The notes: generated by a model from the letters alone, not told the origin. A DNA stretch of 11,906 nt from an uncultured Bacteroidales bacterium (GCA_946545765.1 CAMNNS010000039.1:1-11906); one strand, 5' to 3'. Shown: positions 1-6,241, counted from the first letter of the stretch. Numbers and translations: made by a program.

Positions 1-395
1 TTACATTAGCTTTTGCACTTGTTGCATTTGTTTTCTCTTCTTGTAGTAAAGACAAGAAAGATAAAGAATTAAAGACTTTAGAAGGAACATCATGGACAGC
101 AACTTTTGACTCTAAGCCTGGAGATCCTGTAGAAGTAACATTAAACTTTGCTCCTTCAGGAAATGAATTTACGCTATTAAGTACAAGGAAAAAAACTAAT
201 GAAACTGTGACTATGAGTGGATTATATACTTTCAACAAACCTAATATCACATTTGATGTTTATGAAATGCAGGCTCCTAAAGCCCCAGCTCCTGCTTTAG
301 AAGAGCCAGAATTTACATTCTACGGAGTGCTTAGTGGTAAGGCTTTAACTATTGAAACTCCAGAAGGGGGGACTTTTGTTTTAAACATAAAGTAA
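1..395 (+). CDS. small lipoprotein, 5'-truncated by window edge (paralogue of the gene at 5797-6192)
   Basis: The open frame enters at base 3 and gives 130 residues before TAA; the start codon and first residues lie outside the window. The visible N-terminus is the end of a hydrophobic signal peptide with a lipobox-like FSSC (the Cys is the 14th visible residue), followed by SKDKK, so the product should be a lipid-anchored envelope protein. The mature part is a short, probably all-beta domain with the phrases KTLEGTSW, a YTFNKPNITF strand and a GKALTI strand near the end. The same phrases occur in the same order in the lipoprotein on the other strand at 5797-6192, so the two are paralogues. 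The layout resembles small lipocalin-like Bacteroidota lipoproteins, but I do not recognise a named family or function. An internal ATG at 207 is in frame but would remove the signal peptide and lipobox, so it is not the start. Confidence 0.8.
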   Translation, partial: TLAFALVAFVFSSCSKDKKDKELKTLEGTSWTATFDSKPGDPVEVTLNFAPSGNEFTLLSTRKKTNETVTMSGLYTFNKPNITFDVYEMQAPKAPAPALEEPEFTFYGVLSGKALTIETPEGGTFVLNIK

Positions 396-503
396 AATGT
401 TTTTTATATTCTACCCTTACAATATTTCTTTAACACTGTTGATTAGTTAGTTAAACGAATATCAACCAACACTCAAAAGTAATGGTATTATATAAAGTTG
501 AGA

Positions 504-548
504 TTAAAAGTAAAGAGTTCGGTATTGTACCGAACTCTTTACTTTTAA
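504..548. terminator. palindromic bidirectional terminator between lipoprotein and rocD
   Basis: A perfect 21-bp inverted repeat, 504-524 against 528-548, with a GC core (gagttcggt) and A/T-rich flanks, so both transcripts end in a U-rich arm. It sits between the convergent lipoprotein gene (stop 395) and rocD (stop 586) and can serve both. On the rocD side a second weak stem (559-565 with 582-588) overlaps the stop codon. The rest of the 396-585 gap holds nothing else I can identify. Confidence 0.85.
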
Positions 549-585
549 AACTTTTTATTAATCTGTGCAACTTTTTTGGGTCAGA

Positions 586-1887
586 TTATTTTTCAAGTGT
601 AGCGATAGATTTTTTAATTATTGCAACTGCTTGTTTGATTTGTGCCTCTGTAATAGTGAGAGGTGGGGCAAATCTAATGATGTGTTGGTGAGTTGGTTTT
701 GCGAGTAAACCATTTTTCATCATCTCTACACAAACATCCCATGCCTCTTTACCATTGTGAGGTTTAATAACAATAGCGTTGAGCAATCCTTTTCCTCTAA
801 TCTCTTCTATAAATGGAGATTTTATTTTAGAAACTTCATCTCTAAATACCTTACCCATCTTCTCGGCTTTTTGCACAAGACGCTCATCCTTAACAACTTT
901 TAGTGCTGCCATTGCAACTTGTGCTGCAAGAGGGAAACCACCAAATGTTGAACCATGTTCTCCAGGTTGGATAGTTAGCATAATATCATTATCCGCTAAA
1001 CATGCAGAGACAGGAAGAACACCACCTCCTAATGCTTTACCAAGAACAACAATATCAGGCCTGATTCCGTAATGTTCGCTACATAGCATTTTACCTGTTC
1101 TTGCTATACCAGTTTGAACCTCATCGGCGATAAATAAAACATTATGTTTCTTACAAAGGTTATAGCACTTTTTGAAATAATCATCTTTTGGAACCATTAT
1201 ACCTGCCTCACCTTGAATAGGTTCAGCGATAAATGCACAAACCTCTTTACCATATTTTGCAAGGGCTTTTTCTAAAGCACTAACATTGTCATAAGGGATA
1301 CGTATGAAACCAGGAGTTAGTGGGCCATAATTAGCATAAGAACTCGGGTCATTACTCATGGTTATTACTGTAACAGTTCTTCCGTGAAAATTACCATCGC
1401 AGCAGATAATTTTAATTTTATCATTTGGAATCCCTTTTTTTACATTACCCCATCTACGAGCGAGTTTTATGGCGGTCTCTACCCCCTCAGCACCAGTATT
1501 CATTGGGAGAACTTTGTCGTAACCAAAGTAACTATGCATAAATTTCTCATACTCACAAAGAGAACTATTGTAGAAAGCACGAGATGTTAGGCATAGTTTA
1601 TCAGCCTGAGTTTTAAGAGCTTTTACAATTTTAGGATGGCAGTGTCCTTGGTTTACTGCAGAGTAAGAAGATAGAAAGTCATAGTACTTTTTCCCTTCAA
1701 CATCCCAGACAAAAATTCCTTTCCCCCTCTCAAGAACAACAGGAAGAGGGTGGTAATTATGGGCACCATACTTATGCTCCATATCAATGAAACTCTTTGT
1801 TTTACTAATTTTAGAAGAGGTTTTCTTCTTAGCACCCCCTTTAGCTTTAGGGGCTGGCTTCTTTTTAGATTTGTTAATAGTTGTCAT
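586..1887 (-). CDS. rocD: ornithine--oxo-acid aminotransferase (ornithine aminotransferase)
   Basis: A 433-residue class-III PLP aminotransferase that moves the delta-amino group of ornithine to 2-oxoglutarate, giving glutamate semialdehyde (ornithine/arginine to proline/glutamate route, cytosol). Family landmarks in order: YGAHNYHPLP (40-49), the SAVNQGH segment (75-81), NTGAEGVE (130-137), GNFHGRT (165-171), EPIQGEAGI (222-230), cofactor-binding Asp255 in ADEVQTG, the Schiff-base Lys284 in LGKALGGGV, HGSTFGG (311-317) and RFAPPL (405-410). From residue 36 on it matches RocD-type enzymes at normal length. The first ~34 residues are an extra basic stretch with 12 lysines between positions 6 and 31; the ATG at 1887 is about 40 nt from a promoter-like box, which favours using it, though Met36 would give a standard-length enzyme. 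Convergent with the upstream lipoprotein and divergent from rpsL. Confidence 0.93.
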   Translation of the reverse strand: MTTINKSKKKPAPKAKGGAKKKTSSKISKTKSFIDMEHKYGAHNYHPLPVVLERGKGIFVWDVEGKKYYDFLSSYSAVNQGHCHPKIVKALKTQADKLCLTSRAFYNSSLCEYEKFMHSYFGYDKVLPMNTGAEGVETAIKLARRWGNVKKGIPNDKIKIICCDGNFHGRTVTVITMSNDPSSYANYGPLTPGFIRIPYDNVSALEKALAKYGKEVCAFIAEPIQGEAGIMVPKDDYFKKCYNLCKKHNVLFIADEVQTGIARTGKMLCSEHYGIRPDIVVLGKALGGGVLPVSACLADNDIMLTIQPGEHGSTFGGFPLAAQVAMAALKVVKDERLVQKAEKMGKVFRDEVSKIKSPFIEEIRGKGLLNAIVIKPHNGKEAWDVCVEMMKNGLLAKPTHQHIIRFAPPLTITEAQIKQAVAIIKKSIATLEK

Positions 1888-1931
1888 ATATTTAAGCTTA
1901 AAATTTGTGCTATAGCTAAAAAATGCAAAAC

Positions 1932-1962
1932 CAAAGTTATTAAATTTTTGCTAAAAAGAAAA
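1932..1962 (-). promoter_or_regulatory. promoter of rocD (Bacteroidota type)
   Basis: On the minus strand, TAACTTTG (1939 to 1932) matches the -7 consensus TAnnTTTG. Nineteen bases upstream is TTTT (1962-1959), three of four matches to the -33 box TTTG. It lies about 45 nt before the rocD ATG and overlaps the rpsL promoter facing the other way. Confidence 0.55.
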
Positions 1963-1977
1963 CTATTATTATATTTG
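1947..1977 (+). promoter_or_regulatory. promoter of the str operon (rpsL-rpsG-fusA-rpsJ)
   Basis: TTTG at 1947-1950, a 19-nt spacer, then TATATTTG at 1970-1977: an exact match to the Bacteroidota housekeeping consensus TTTG-N19-TAnnTTTG. Transcription should start near 1980-1984, leaving a leader of about 45-50 nt before the rpsL ATG. This is the best-matching promoter in the window, as expected for a highly expressed operon. Confidence 0.8.
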
Positions 1978-1978
1978 C

Positions 1979-2000
1979 AACCCGCAAAAAATGCAGGGTT
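1979..2000 (+). promoter_or_regulatory. stem-loop at the 5' end of the rpsL leader
   Basis: aacccgca (1979-1986) pairs with tgc-a-gggtt (1992-2000), eight base pairs with one bulged A, around a five-A loop. It lies immediately downstream of the promoter, so it would form the very 5' end of the str mRNA. It could protect the transcript or be a site for ribosomal-protein feedback; neither can be shown from sequence alone. Confidence 0.45.
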
Positions 2001-2029
2001 TAACATAAAATAAAGATTTATAACATTTT

Positions 2030-2413
2030 ATGCCAACAATTCAACAGTTAGTAAGGAATGGGCGCACAAGGATTGTTACAAAATCTAAATCCAGAGCGCT
2101 TGATTCAAGTCCTCAAAAACGTGGAGTTTGTGTGCGTGTTTACACAACAACCCCTAAGAAACCTAATTCGGCGATGAGAAAGGTTGCTCGTGTTAGGTTG
2201 ACAAACCAAAAAGAGGTGAACGCTTATATCCCAGGAGAGGGACACAACTTGCAAGAGCATAGTATTGTGCTTGTAAGAGGTGGTCGTGTTAAAGATCTTC
2301 CTGGAGTACGTTATCACATTCTTAGAGGAGCTTTGGATACTGCTGGTGTGGATGGCCGTAAACAAGGTCGTTCATTATACGGAGCAAAGAGACCAAAAGC
2401 TGCTAAGAAGTAA
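2030..2413 (+). CDS. rpsL: 30S ribosomal protein S12
   Basis: A 127-residue uS12, full length. It sits at the decoding centre of the 30S subunit and controls tRNA selection accuracy. Hallmark segments are present: PQKRGVCVRVYTTTPKKPNSA (split: PQKRGVCVRV at 28-37, TPKKPNSA at 41-48), GEGHNLQEHS (69-78) and GGRVKDLPGVRYH (84-96). Lys43 and Lys88 (numbered with Met) are the residues whose substitution gives streptomycin resistance in other bacteria; both are the sensitive type here. Asp89 is the position methylthiolated in E. coli. First gene of the str operon, 33 nt before rpsG. No Shine-Dalgarno; the leader before ATG is A/T-rich, as usual for this phylum. Confidence 0.98.
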   Translation: MPTIQQLVRNGRTRIVTKSKSRALDSSPQKRGVCVRVYTTTPKKPNSAMRKVARVRLTNQKEVNAYIPGEGHNLQEHSIVLVRGGRVKDLPGVRYHILRGALDTAGVDGRKQGRSLYGAKRPKAAKK

Positions 2414-2446
2414 GTCATTAATTATTAATTTTCAAATTTTACAAAA

Positions 2447-2923
2447 ATGAGAAAAGCAAAGCCTAAAAAGAGGATTCTACTTCCAGATCCAAAGTATCAC
2501 GATGTAATGGTAACAAGATTCGTGAATAACCTTATGTTGCAGGGGAAGAAGAGTATCGCTTACGCTATTTTTTATGATTCAATCGATTTGATTGGCGAGA
2601 AGATGAAAGATTCTGACAAGGCTCCTTTAGAAATTTGGAAAAAAGCATTAGAGAATGTAACTCCACAAATTGAGGTTAAAAGCCGTAGAGTGGGTGGTGC
2701 TAACTTCCAAGTTCCTACAGAGGTACGCCCTGAGAGAAAAATCTCTTTGAGTATGAAGAATATGATTCTTTACGCAAGAAAGAGATCGGGCAAATCGATG
2801 GCTGAAAAATTAGCGGCAGAGGTATTAGCAGCATATAACAATGAAGGTGGTGCCTTCAAGAGAAAAGAGGATATGCACAAAATGGCTGAGGCCAACAAAG
2901 CATTTGCTCATTTTCGTTTTTAG
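2447..2923 (+). CDS. rpsG: 30S ribosomal protein S7
   Basis: A 158-residue uS7, normal length. It binds the 3' major domain of 16S rRNA, nucleates head assembly and lines the E site. Recognisable features are the start MRKAKPKKR, the VTRFVNNLMLQGKK helix, ALENVTPQIEVKSRRVGG (split: ALENVTPQIE at 67-76, then VKSRRVGGANFQVP), the RSGKSMAEKLAAE helix and the end MAEANKAFAHFRF. Second gene in the operon, between rpsL and fusA with short gaps (33 and 20 nt). S7 is the feedback regulator of the str operon in E. coli; whether that holds here is unknown. Confidence 0.98.
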   Translation: MRKAKPKKRILLPDPKYHDVMVTRFVNNLMLQGKKSIAYAIFYDSIDLIGEKMKDSDKAPLEIWKKALENVTPQIEVKSRRVGGANFQVPTEVRPERKISLSMKNMILYARKRSGKSMAEKLAAEVLAAYNNEGGAFKRKEDMHKMAEANKAFAHFRF

Positions 2924-2928
2924 TATTT

Positions 2929-2935
2929 AAGGGAG
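2929..2935 (+). promoter_or_regulatory. Shine-Dalgarno-like site for fusA
   Basis: AAGGGAG ends eight bases before the fusA ATG at 2944, the spacing of a working Shine-Dalgarno site. The other genes in the window have no comparable sequence, so this stands out. Confidence 0.5.
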
Positions 2936-2943
2936 CAACGTAA

Positions 2944-5058
2944 ATGGCAAGAGATCTTAAATATACTAGAAACATCGGTATCATGGCTCACATTGATGCC
3001 GGAAAAACAACCACTTCTGAGAGAATTTTATTTTATACTGGTAAGACTCACAAAATCGGAGAGGTTCATGATGGTGCAGCAACTATGGATTGGATGGTTG
3101 AGGAGCAAGAGCGTGGTATTACAATCACATCTGCTGCTACTACAGCTTTTTGGCGTTATCAAGACCAAAATTACCAGATAAACCTAATTGATACCCCAGG
3201 TCACGTGGACTTTACCGTTGAGGTAGAGCGTTCTTTGCGTGTCCTTGATGGTACTGTTGCAACATTCTGTGCAGTTGGTCGTGTTCAACCACAGAGTGAA
3301 ACAGTTTGGAGACAAGCAGATAAATATCGTGTCCCTAAAATTGCTTATGTCAATAAAATGGACCGTGTAGGTGCAGATTTTTTTGGCGTAGTAGATGATA
3401 TCAAAAACAAGCTTGGGGCAAATGCCGTTCCTCTTTGTATCCCGATGGGTTCAGAGGATAAGTTTGCAGGTATCATAGATCTTTTAGAGATGAAATCGCT
3501 ATTTTATGATGCTGATGGTAAAGACCTTATCAATTACGAAATAAAAGATATTCCTGCAGAGTTTGAAGAGGAGGCTCAAAATTGGAGAAATAATCTTCTT
3601 GAAACTGCAGCAGAATTTGATGAGGGTTTAATGCAGAAATTCTTTGATGACCCAGACACTATTACAAAAGAGGAAATAATAGCCGCAATTAGAAAAGGGA
3701 CTATAGATATGGAAATAGTTCCTATTTGTTGTGGTTCTTCTTTCAAAAATAAAGGTGTTCAATTTTTATTAGATTCTGTAATTAGGTATCTTCCAAGCCC
3801 ATTAGATAAAGGTAATATAGTTGGGACAAATCCAAAAACTAATGGAGAAGATGAGAGAAAACCTTCTGTTTCTGAACCTTTCTGTGGATTAGTTTTCAAA
3901 ATTGCGACAGATCCATTTGTTGGTAGATTAGCTTATATGAGAGCCTATTCGGGAAAATTAGATGCGGGCTCTTATGTACTCAATACACGAAGTGATAAAA
4001 AAGAGAGAGTAGCAAGACTTTATCAAATGCACTCCAATAAACAAAATCCTATAGATTTTGTTGAGGCAGGTGATATTTGTGCCGTTGTAGGTTTTAAAGA
4101 CTTGAGAACAGGTGATACAGTTTGTGCGGAGAATGCTCCAATTGTGTTGGAATCTATGGTATTCCCTACTCCTGTTATTGGTCTTGCAGTTGAACCTAAA
4201 ACACAAGGTGATTTGGATAAACTTGGTATTGCTCTTGGCAAACTTGCCGAGGAGGACCCTACATTTACAGTTAAATCAGATACAGAAACTGGTCAAACTA
4301 TTATAAGTGGTATGGGTGAGCTTCATTTGGAGATTCTTGTAAACAGACTCAAGAGAGAGTTTGGGGTTGATATTAACCAAGGTGCTCCTCAAGTAAATTA
4401 CAAAGAGGCGTTACGTGGTACAATTGAACACAGAGAAGTATTCAAGAAGCAAACAGGTGGTAGAGGTAAGTTTGCAGATATTATTGTTGAAATAGGACCT
4501 GCTGATGAGGGTGTTACAGGATTACAATTCATCGATGAGGTTAAAGGAGGTAATGTACCAAGAGAGTATATCCCTGCTGTAGAAAAAGGTTTCAAATCTG
4601 CTATGGCAAATGGTGTACTTGCTGGTTATGAGGTTACTTCTATGAAGGTTACTCTTAAAGATGGTTCGTTCCACCCTGTAGATTCAGATGCTTTGTCATT
4701 TGAAATTTGTGCCCGTCAAGCATTCCGCAAAGCAGCTCGTAAAGCATCTCCAATAATTATGGAACCTATTATGGCTCTTGAAGTTGTAACTCCAGAAGAC
4801 TATATGGGCGATGTAATTGGAGACCTTAACAAGCGCCGTGGTCAAATTACAAATATGGACTCAAGAGGAGGGGCAAGAATTATTAAAGCAAAAGTTCCTC
4901 TTTCTGAGCAATTTGGTTATGTAACAGTCCTAAGAACATTATCTTCTGGCCGTGCTACAAGCACAATGGAATTCTCTCATTACGAGGAACTTCCTGCTAA
5001 CCTTGCTAAGGAGGTTATAGAAAAGGCTGGTAATAAAGTTACTGAGGATGACGAATAA
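2944..5058 (+). CDS. fusA: elongation factor G
   Basis: A 704-residue translational GTPase that drives tRNA-mRNA translocation and, with RRF, ribosome recycling. GTP-binding elements: P-loop AHIDAGKT (15-22), switch I region ending in the conserved RGITI (57-61), DTPGH (83-87) and NKMD (137-140). Domain II follows (about 305-400), then domain III with GMGELHLEI, domain IV with GGRGKFADI and the loop region DGSFHPVDSDALSFE, and domain V with the MGDVIGDLNKRRGQI segment. Length and order are those of canonical EF-G. Its place between rpsG and rpsJ marks it as the housekeeping copy and not the second EF-G that many Bacteroidota also carry. A full set of GTPase residues is present, so it should be GTP-dependent. 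Preceded by a rare Shine-Dalgarno-like site. Confidence 0.98.
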   Translation: MARDLKYTRNIGIMAHIDAGKTTTSERILFYTGKTHKIGEVHDGAATMDWMVEEQERGITITSAATTAFWRYQDQNYQINLIDTPGHVDFTVEVERSLRVLDGTVATFCAVGRVQPQSETVWRQADKYRVPKIAYVNKMDRVGADFFGVVDDIKNKLGANAVPLCIPMGSEDKFAGIIDLLEMKSLFYDADGKDLINYEIKDIPAEFEEEAQNWRNNLLETAAEFDEGLMQKFFDDPDTITKEEIIAAIRKGTIDMEIVPICCGSSFKNKGVQFLLDSVIRYLPSPLDKGNIVGTNPKTNGEDERKPSVSEPFCGLVFKIATDPFVGRLAYMRAYSGKLDAGSYVLNTRSDKKERVARLYQMHSNKQNPIDFVEAGDICAVVGFKDLRTGDTVCAENAPIVLESMVFPTPVIGLAVEPKTQGDLDKLGIALGKLAEEDPTFTVKSDTETGQTIISGMGELHLEILVNRLKREFGVDINQGAPQVNYKEALRGTIEHREVFKKQTGGRGKFADIIVEIGPADEGVTGLQFIDEVKGGNVPREYIPAVEKGFKSAMANGVLAGYEVTSMKVTLKDGSFHPVDSDALSFEICARQAFRKAARKASPIIMEPIMALEVVTPEDYMGDVIGDLNKRRGQITNMDSRGGARIIKAKVPLSEQFGYVTVLRTLSSGRATSTMEFSHYEELPANLAKEVIEKAGNKVTEDDE

Positions 5059-5081
5059 AGAATTTTAATATTTAATATAAG

Positions 5082-5387
5082 ATGAGCCAAAAGATTAGAA
5101 TTAAATTAAAGTCATACGATCACGCTTTAGTAGATAAATCTGCAGCGAGGATAGTTGAGACTGTAAAATCTACTGGTGCTGTTGTGAGTGGTCCAATTCC
5201 TCTCCCTACAGCAAAAAAAATCTTTACTGTTAACCGCTCTACTTTTGTAAATAAAAAATCGAGAGAACAGTTTGAACTTAACTCTTTCTGTCGTCTTCTT
5301 GATATCTATAGCTCTTCATCAAAGACTGTAGATGCTCTTATGAAATTAGAGCTTCCAAGTGGAGTAGAGGTAGAGATAAAGGTATAA
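5082..5387 (+). CDS. rpsJ: 30S ribosomal protein S10
   Basis: A 101-residue uS10, full length: MSQKIRIKLKSYDH start, VSGPIPLPT (35-43), FTVNRSTFVNKKSREQFE loop and the conserved end KLELPSGVEVEIKV. It is a 30S head protein and in other bacteria also joins NusB in rRNA antitermination. It follows fusA by 23 nt and is the last gene of this operon. In most Bacteroidota rpsJ is followed by rplC, rplD and the rest of the S10/spc block; here tRNA genes follow instead. No terminator is obvious after rpsJ, so some transcripts may run into the tRNAs. Confidence 0.97.
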   Translation: MSQKIRIKLKSYDHALVDKSAARIVETVKSTGAVVSGPIPLPTAKKIFTVNRSTFVNKKSREQFELNSFCRLLDIYSSSSKTVDALMKLELPSGVEVEIKV

Positions 5388-5412
5388 TTAGTAAATAAAA
5401 GATTGGCAAAAG

Positions 5413-5443
5413 TTAGAGTAATTAAAAAAAATGTTTAACTTTG
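5413..5443 (+). promoter_or_regulatory. promoter of the tRNA pair
   Basis: TAACTTTG at 5436-5443 fits the -7 box TAnnTTTG exactly; TTAG at 5413-5416, 19 nt upstream, is three of four matches to TTTG. It lies 40 nt before the first tRNA. The -7 box is also one arm of a bulged hairpin (5405-5415 with 5436-5445). The rest of the 5388-5482 gap is A-rich and featureless. Confidence 0.6.
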
Positions 5444-5482
5444 CCACGCAAATAAAAATAGTAGAAAAATCTACTAAAAAGG

Positions 5483-5557
5483 GGGCTCATAGCTCAGTTG
5501 GTTAGTAGCACCTGACTCATAATCAGGGGGTCCCAGGTTCAAGTCCTGGTGGGCCCA
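5483..5557 (+). tRNA. tRNA with CAT anticodon (elongator Met or Ile2), extra base in D arm
   Basis: Cloverleaf by eye: acceptor GGGCTCA with TGGGCCC, anticodon stem CCTGA/TCAGG around loop CTCATAA with anticodon CAT at 5518-5520, T arm CCAGG-TTCAAGT-CCTGG, discriminator A at 5557; CCA is not encoded. G1-C72 pairs, so it is not the initiator tRNA. CAT anticodons serve either elongator Met or, after lysidine modification, Ile2; sequence alone does not let me choose. The D arm reads GCTC...TTAGTAGC where GCTC...TTAGAGC would be usual, so there is one additional base: total 75 instead of 74 to the discriminator. This leaves only three normal D-stem pairs (or a bulge). The rest is intact, so it is probably functional. 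Confidence 0.9.
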
Positions 5558-5590
5558 CCCTTTTTCAAAGAGAGTCTGCTCTCAAGGTTT

Positions 5591-5676
5591 GCCCAGGTGG
5601 TGGAATTGGTAGACACGCAGGACTTAAAATCCTGTGGCCAGAAATGGCTGTACGGGTTCGATTCCCGTCTTGGGCA
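5591..5676 (+). tRNA. tRNA-Leu (TAA)
   Basis: An 86-nt class-II tRNA. Acceptor GCCCAGG pairs with CTTGGGC (one G-U), anticodon stem CAGGA/TCCTG holds loop CTTAAAA with anticodon TAA at 5625-5627, a long variable arm (GGCCA-GAAA-TGGCT) marks it as Leu/Ser type, and the T arm is ACGGG-TTCGATT-CCCGT. Discriminator A; CCA is not encoded. It reads UUA/UUG codons, which are common in this A/T-rich genome. It is 33 nt after the CAT tRNA; the spacer contains a small GAGAG/CTCTC hairpin that could help processing. Confidence 0.96.
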
Positions 5677-5678
5677 CA

Positions 5679-5710
5679 AAAAAAAACTTTCCATTTGGAA
5701 AGTTTTTTTT
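5679..5710 (+). terminator. intrinsic terminator of the tRNA transcript
   Basis: A 14-bp perfect stem, 5679-5692 with 5697-5710, four-base loop, ending in eight T. It starts two bases after tRNA-Leu and would end both the tRNA transcript and any read-through from rpsJ. Confidence 0.9.
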
Positions 5711-5721
5711 ATTTGTAATAG

Positions 5722-5773
5722 AATTAAAATACCCCCCGAAAGTTAGAGAAAACTTTCGGGGGGTATTTTAATT
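5722..5773. terminator. perfect 23-bp palindromic two-way terminator
   Basis: Arms 5722-5744 and 5751-5773 are exact reverse complements around the loop agagaa, with a six-C/six-G core and A/T-rich ends that supply a U tract on either strand. It separates the rightward tRNA unit, already ended by the hairpin at 5679-5710, from the leftward lipoprotein gene whose stop is at 5797. Confidence 0.92.
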
Positions 5774-5796
5774 TTTATACTATATCATATAAACAA

Positions 5797-6192
5797 TTAT
5801 TTCATGTTTATAACAATAGGAATTTCTCCCTTGTCACCCAAATTTAAAGTCATAGTTTTGCCATTGATAGTACCTTTAAAAGTGTATAGGGTACCGTCCC
5901 GCTTCAACTCAGCATTTAGTGTAATATTAGGTTTGTTATAAACATATTCTCCTACAAATTGGTTAGGAAAGCTATCCCAAATATGTACCATAGTAAATGA
6001 ATTTCCAGTAGTAAAGTTTAATTCCACTTCATGCGTGTTGGATCCAATTGTTTGAGGACCATTTGTTGTCCATTGTGTTTTTTCTAAAGTTTTTGATTCT
6101 CCATTTTCTTTTTTGTCTTTACTACAAGAAGAGAAAACAAATGCAACAATTGCAAATACTAATGTAACTGTTAAAATTCTTTTCATAATCAT
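5797..6192 (-). CDS. small lipoprotein, paralogue of the gene at 1-395
   Basis: 131 residues with a basic start, a hydrophobic stretch (about 6-20) and FSSC with the predicted lipidated Cys23, followed by SKDKKE; the product should be a lipoprotein of the cell envelope. The mature domain of about 108 residues has KTLEKTQW, VELNF, YVYNKPNITL, a FKGTINGKTMTL strand pair and the end IVINMK, matching the lipoprotein at 1-395 element by element. The signal-peptide region is almost identical to that gene at DNA level, while the mature parts have diverged. The ATG at 6192 gives MIMKR; the ATG at 6186 (MKR) is an equally good start. A TATCTTTG box 24 nt upstream is a likely promoter. Function unknown; a lipocalin-like fold is a guess from length and strand pattern. 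Confidence 0.85.
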   Translation of the reverse strand: MIMKRILTVTLVFAIVAFVFSSCSKDKKENGESKTLEKTQWTTNGPQTIGSNTHEVELNFTTGNSFTMVHIWDSFPNQFVGEYVYNKPNITLNAELKRDGTLYTFKGTINGKTMTLNLGDKGEIPIVINMK

Positions 6193-6215
6193 ATGATTGT
6201 TAAAAATATTTTCCG

Positions 6216-6223
6216 CAAAGATA
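6216..6223 (-). promoter_or_regulatory. -7 promoter box of the lipoprotein gene
   Basis: Minus-strand TATCTTTG fits TAnnTTTG and lies 23 nt before the ATG at 6192. No TTTG-like -33 box is found 19 nt upstream; that position falls in the end of the transposase remnant. Confidence 0.5.
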
Positions 6224-6241
6224 ATAATTTTAGGTTCAAGA

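Noticed and set aside
482..691. Plus-strand open frame of 69 codons between the lipoprotein and rocD
   Set aside because: It covers the palindromic terminator and the 3' end of rocD on the other strand; no protein-family features.
1384..1590. Plus-strand open frame inside rocD
   Set aside because: It is antisense to strongly conserved aminotransferase coding sequence; a shadow frame.
3958..4241. Two overlapping minus-strand open frames inside fusA
   Set aside because: Both are shadows of the conserved EF-G coding frame and show no recognisable domains.
5549..5746. Plus-strand open frame of 65 codons
   Set aside because: It runs through the end of one tRNA, all of tRNA-Leu and a terminator hairpin; it is a by-product of RNA genes.
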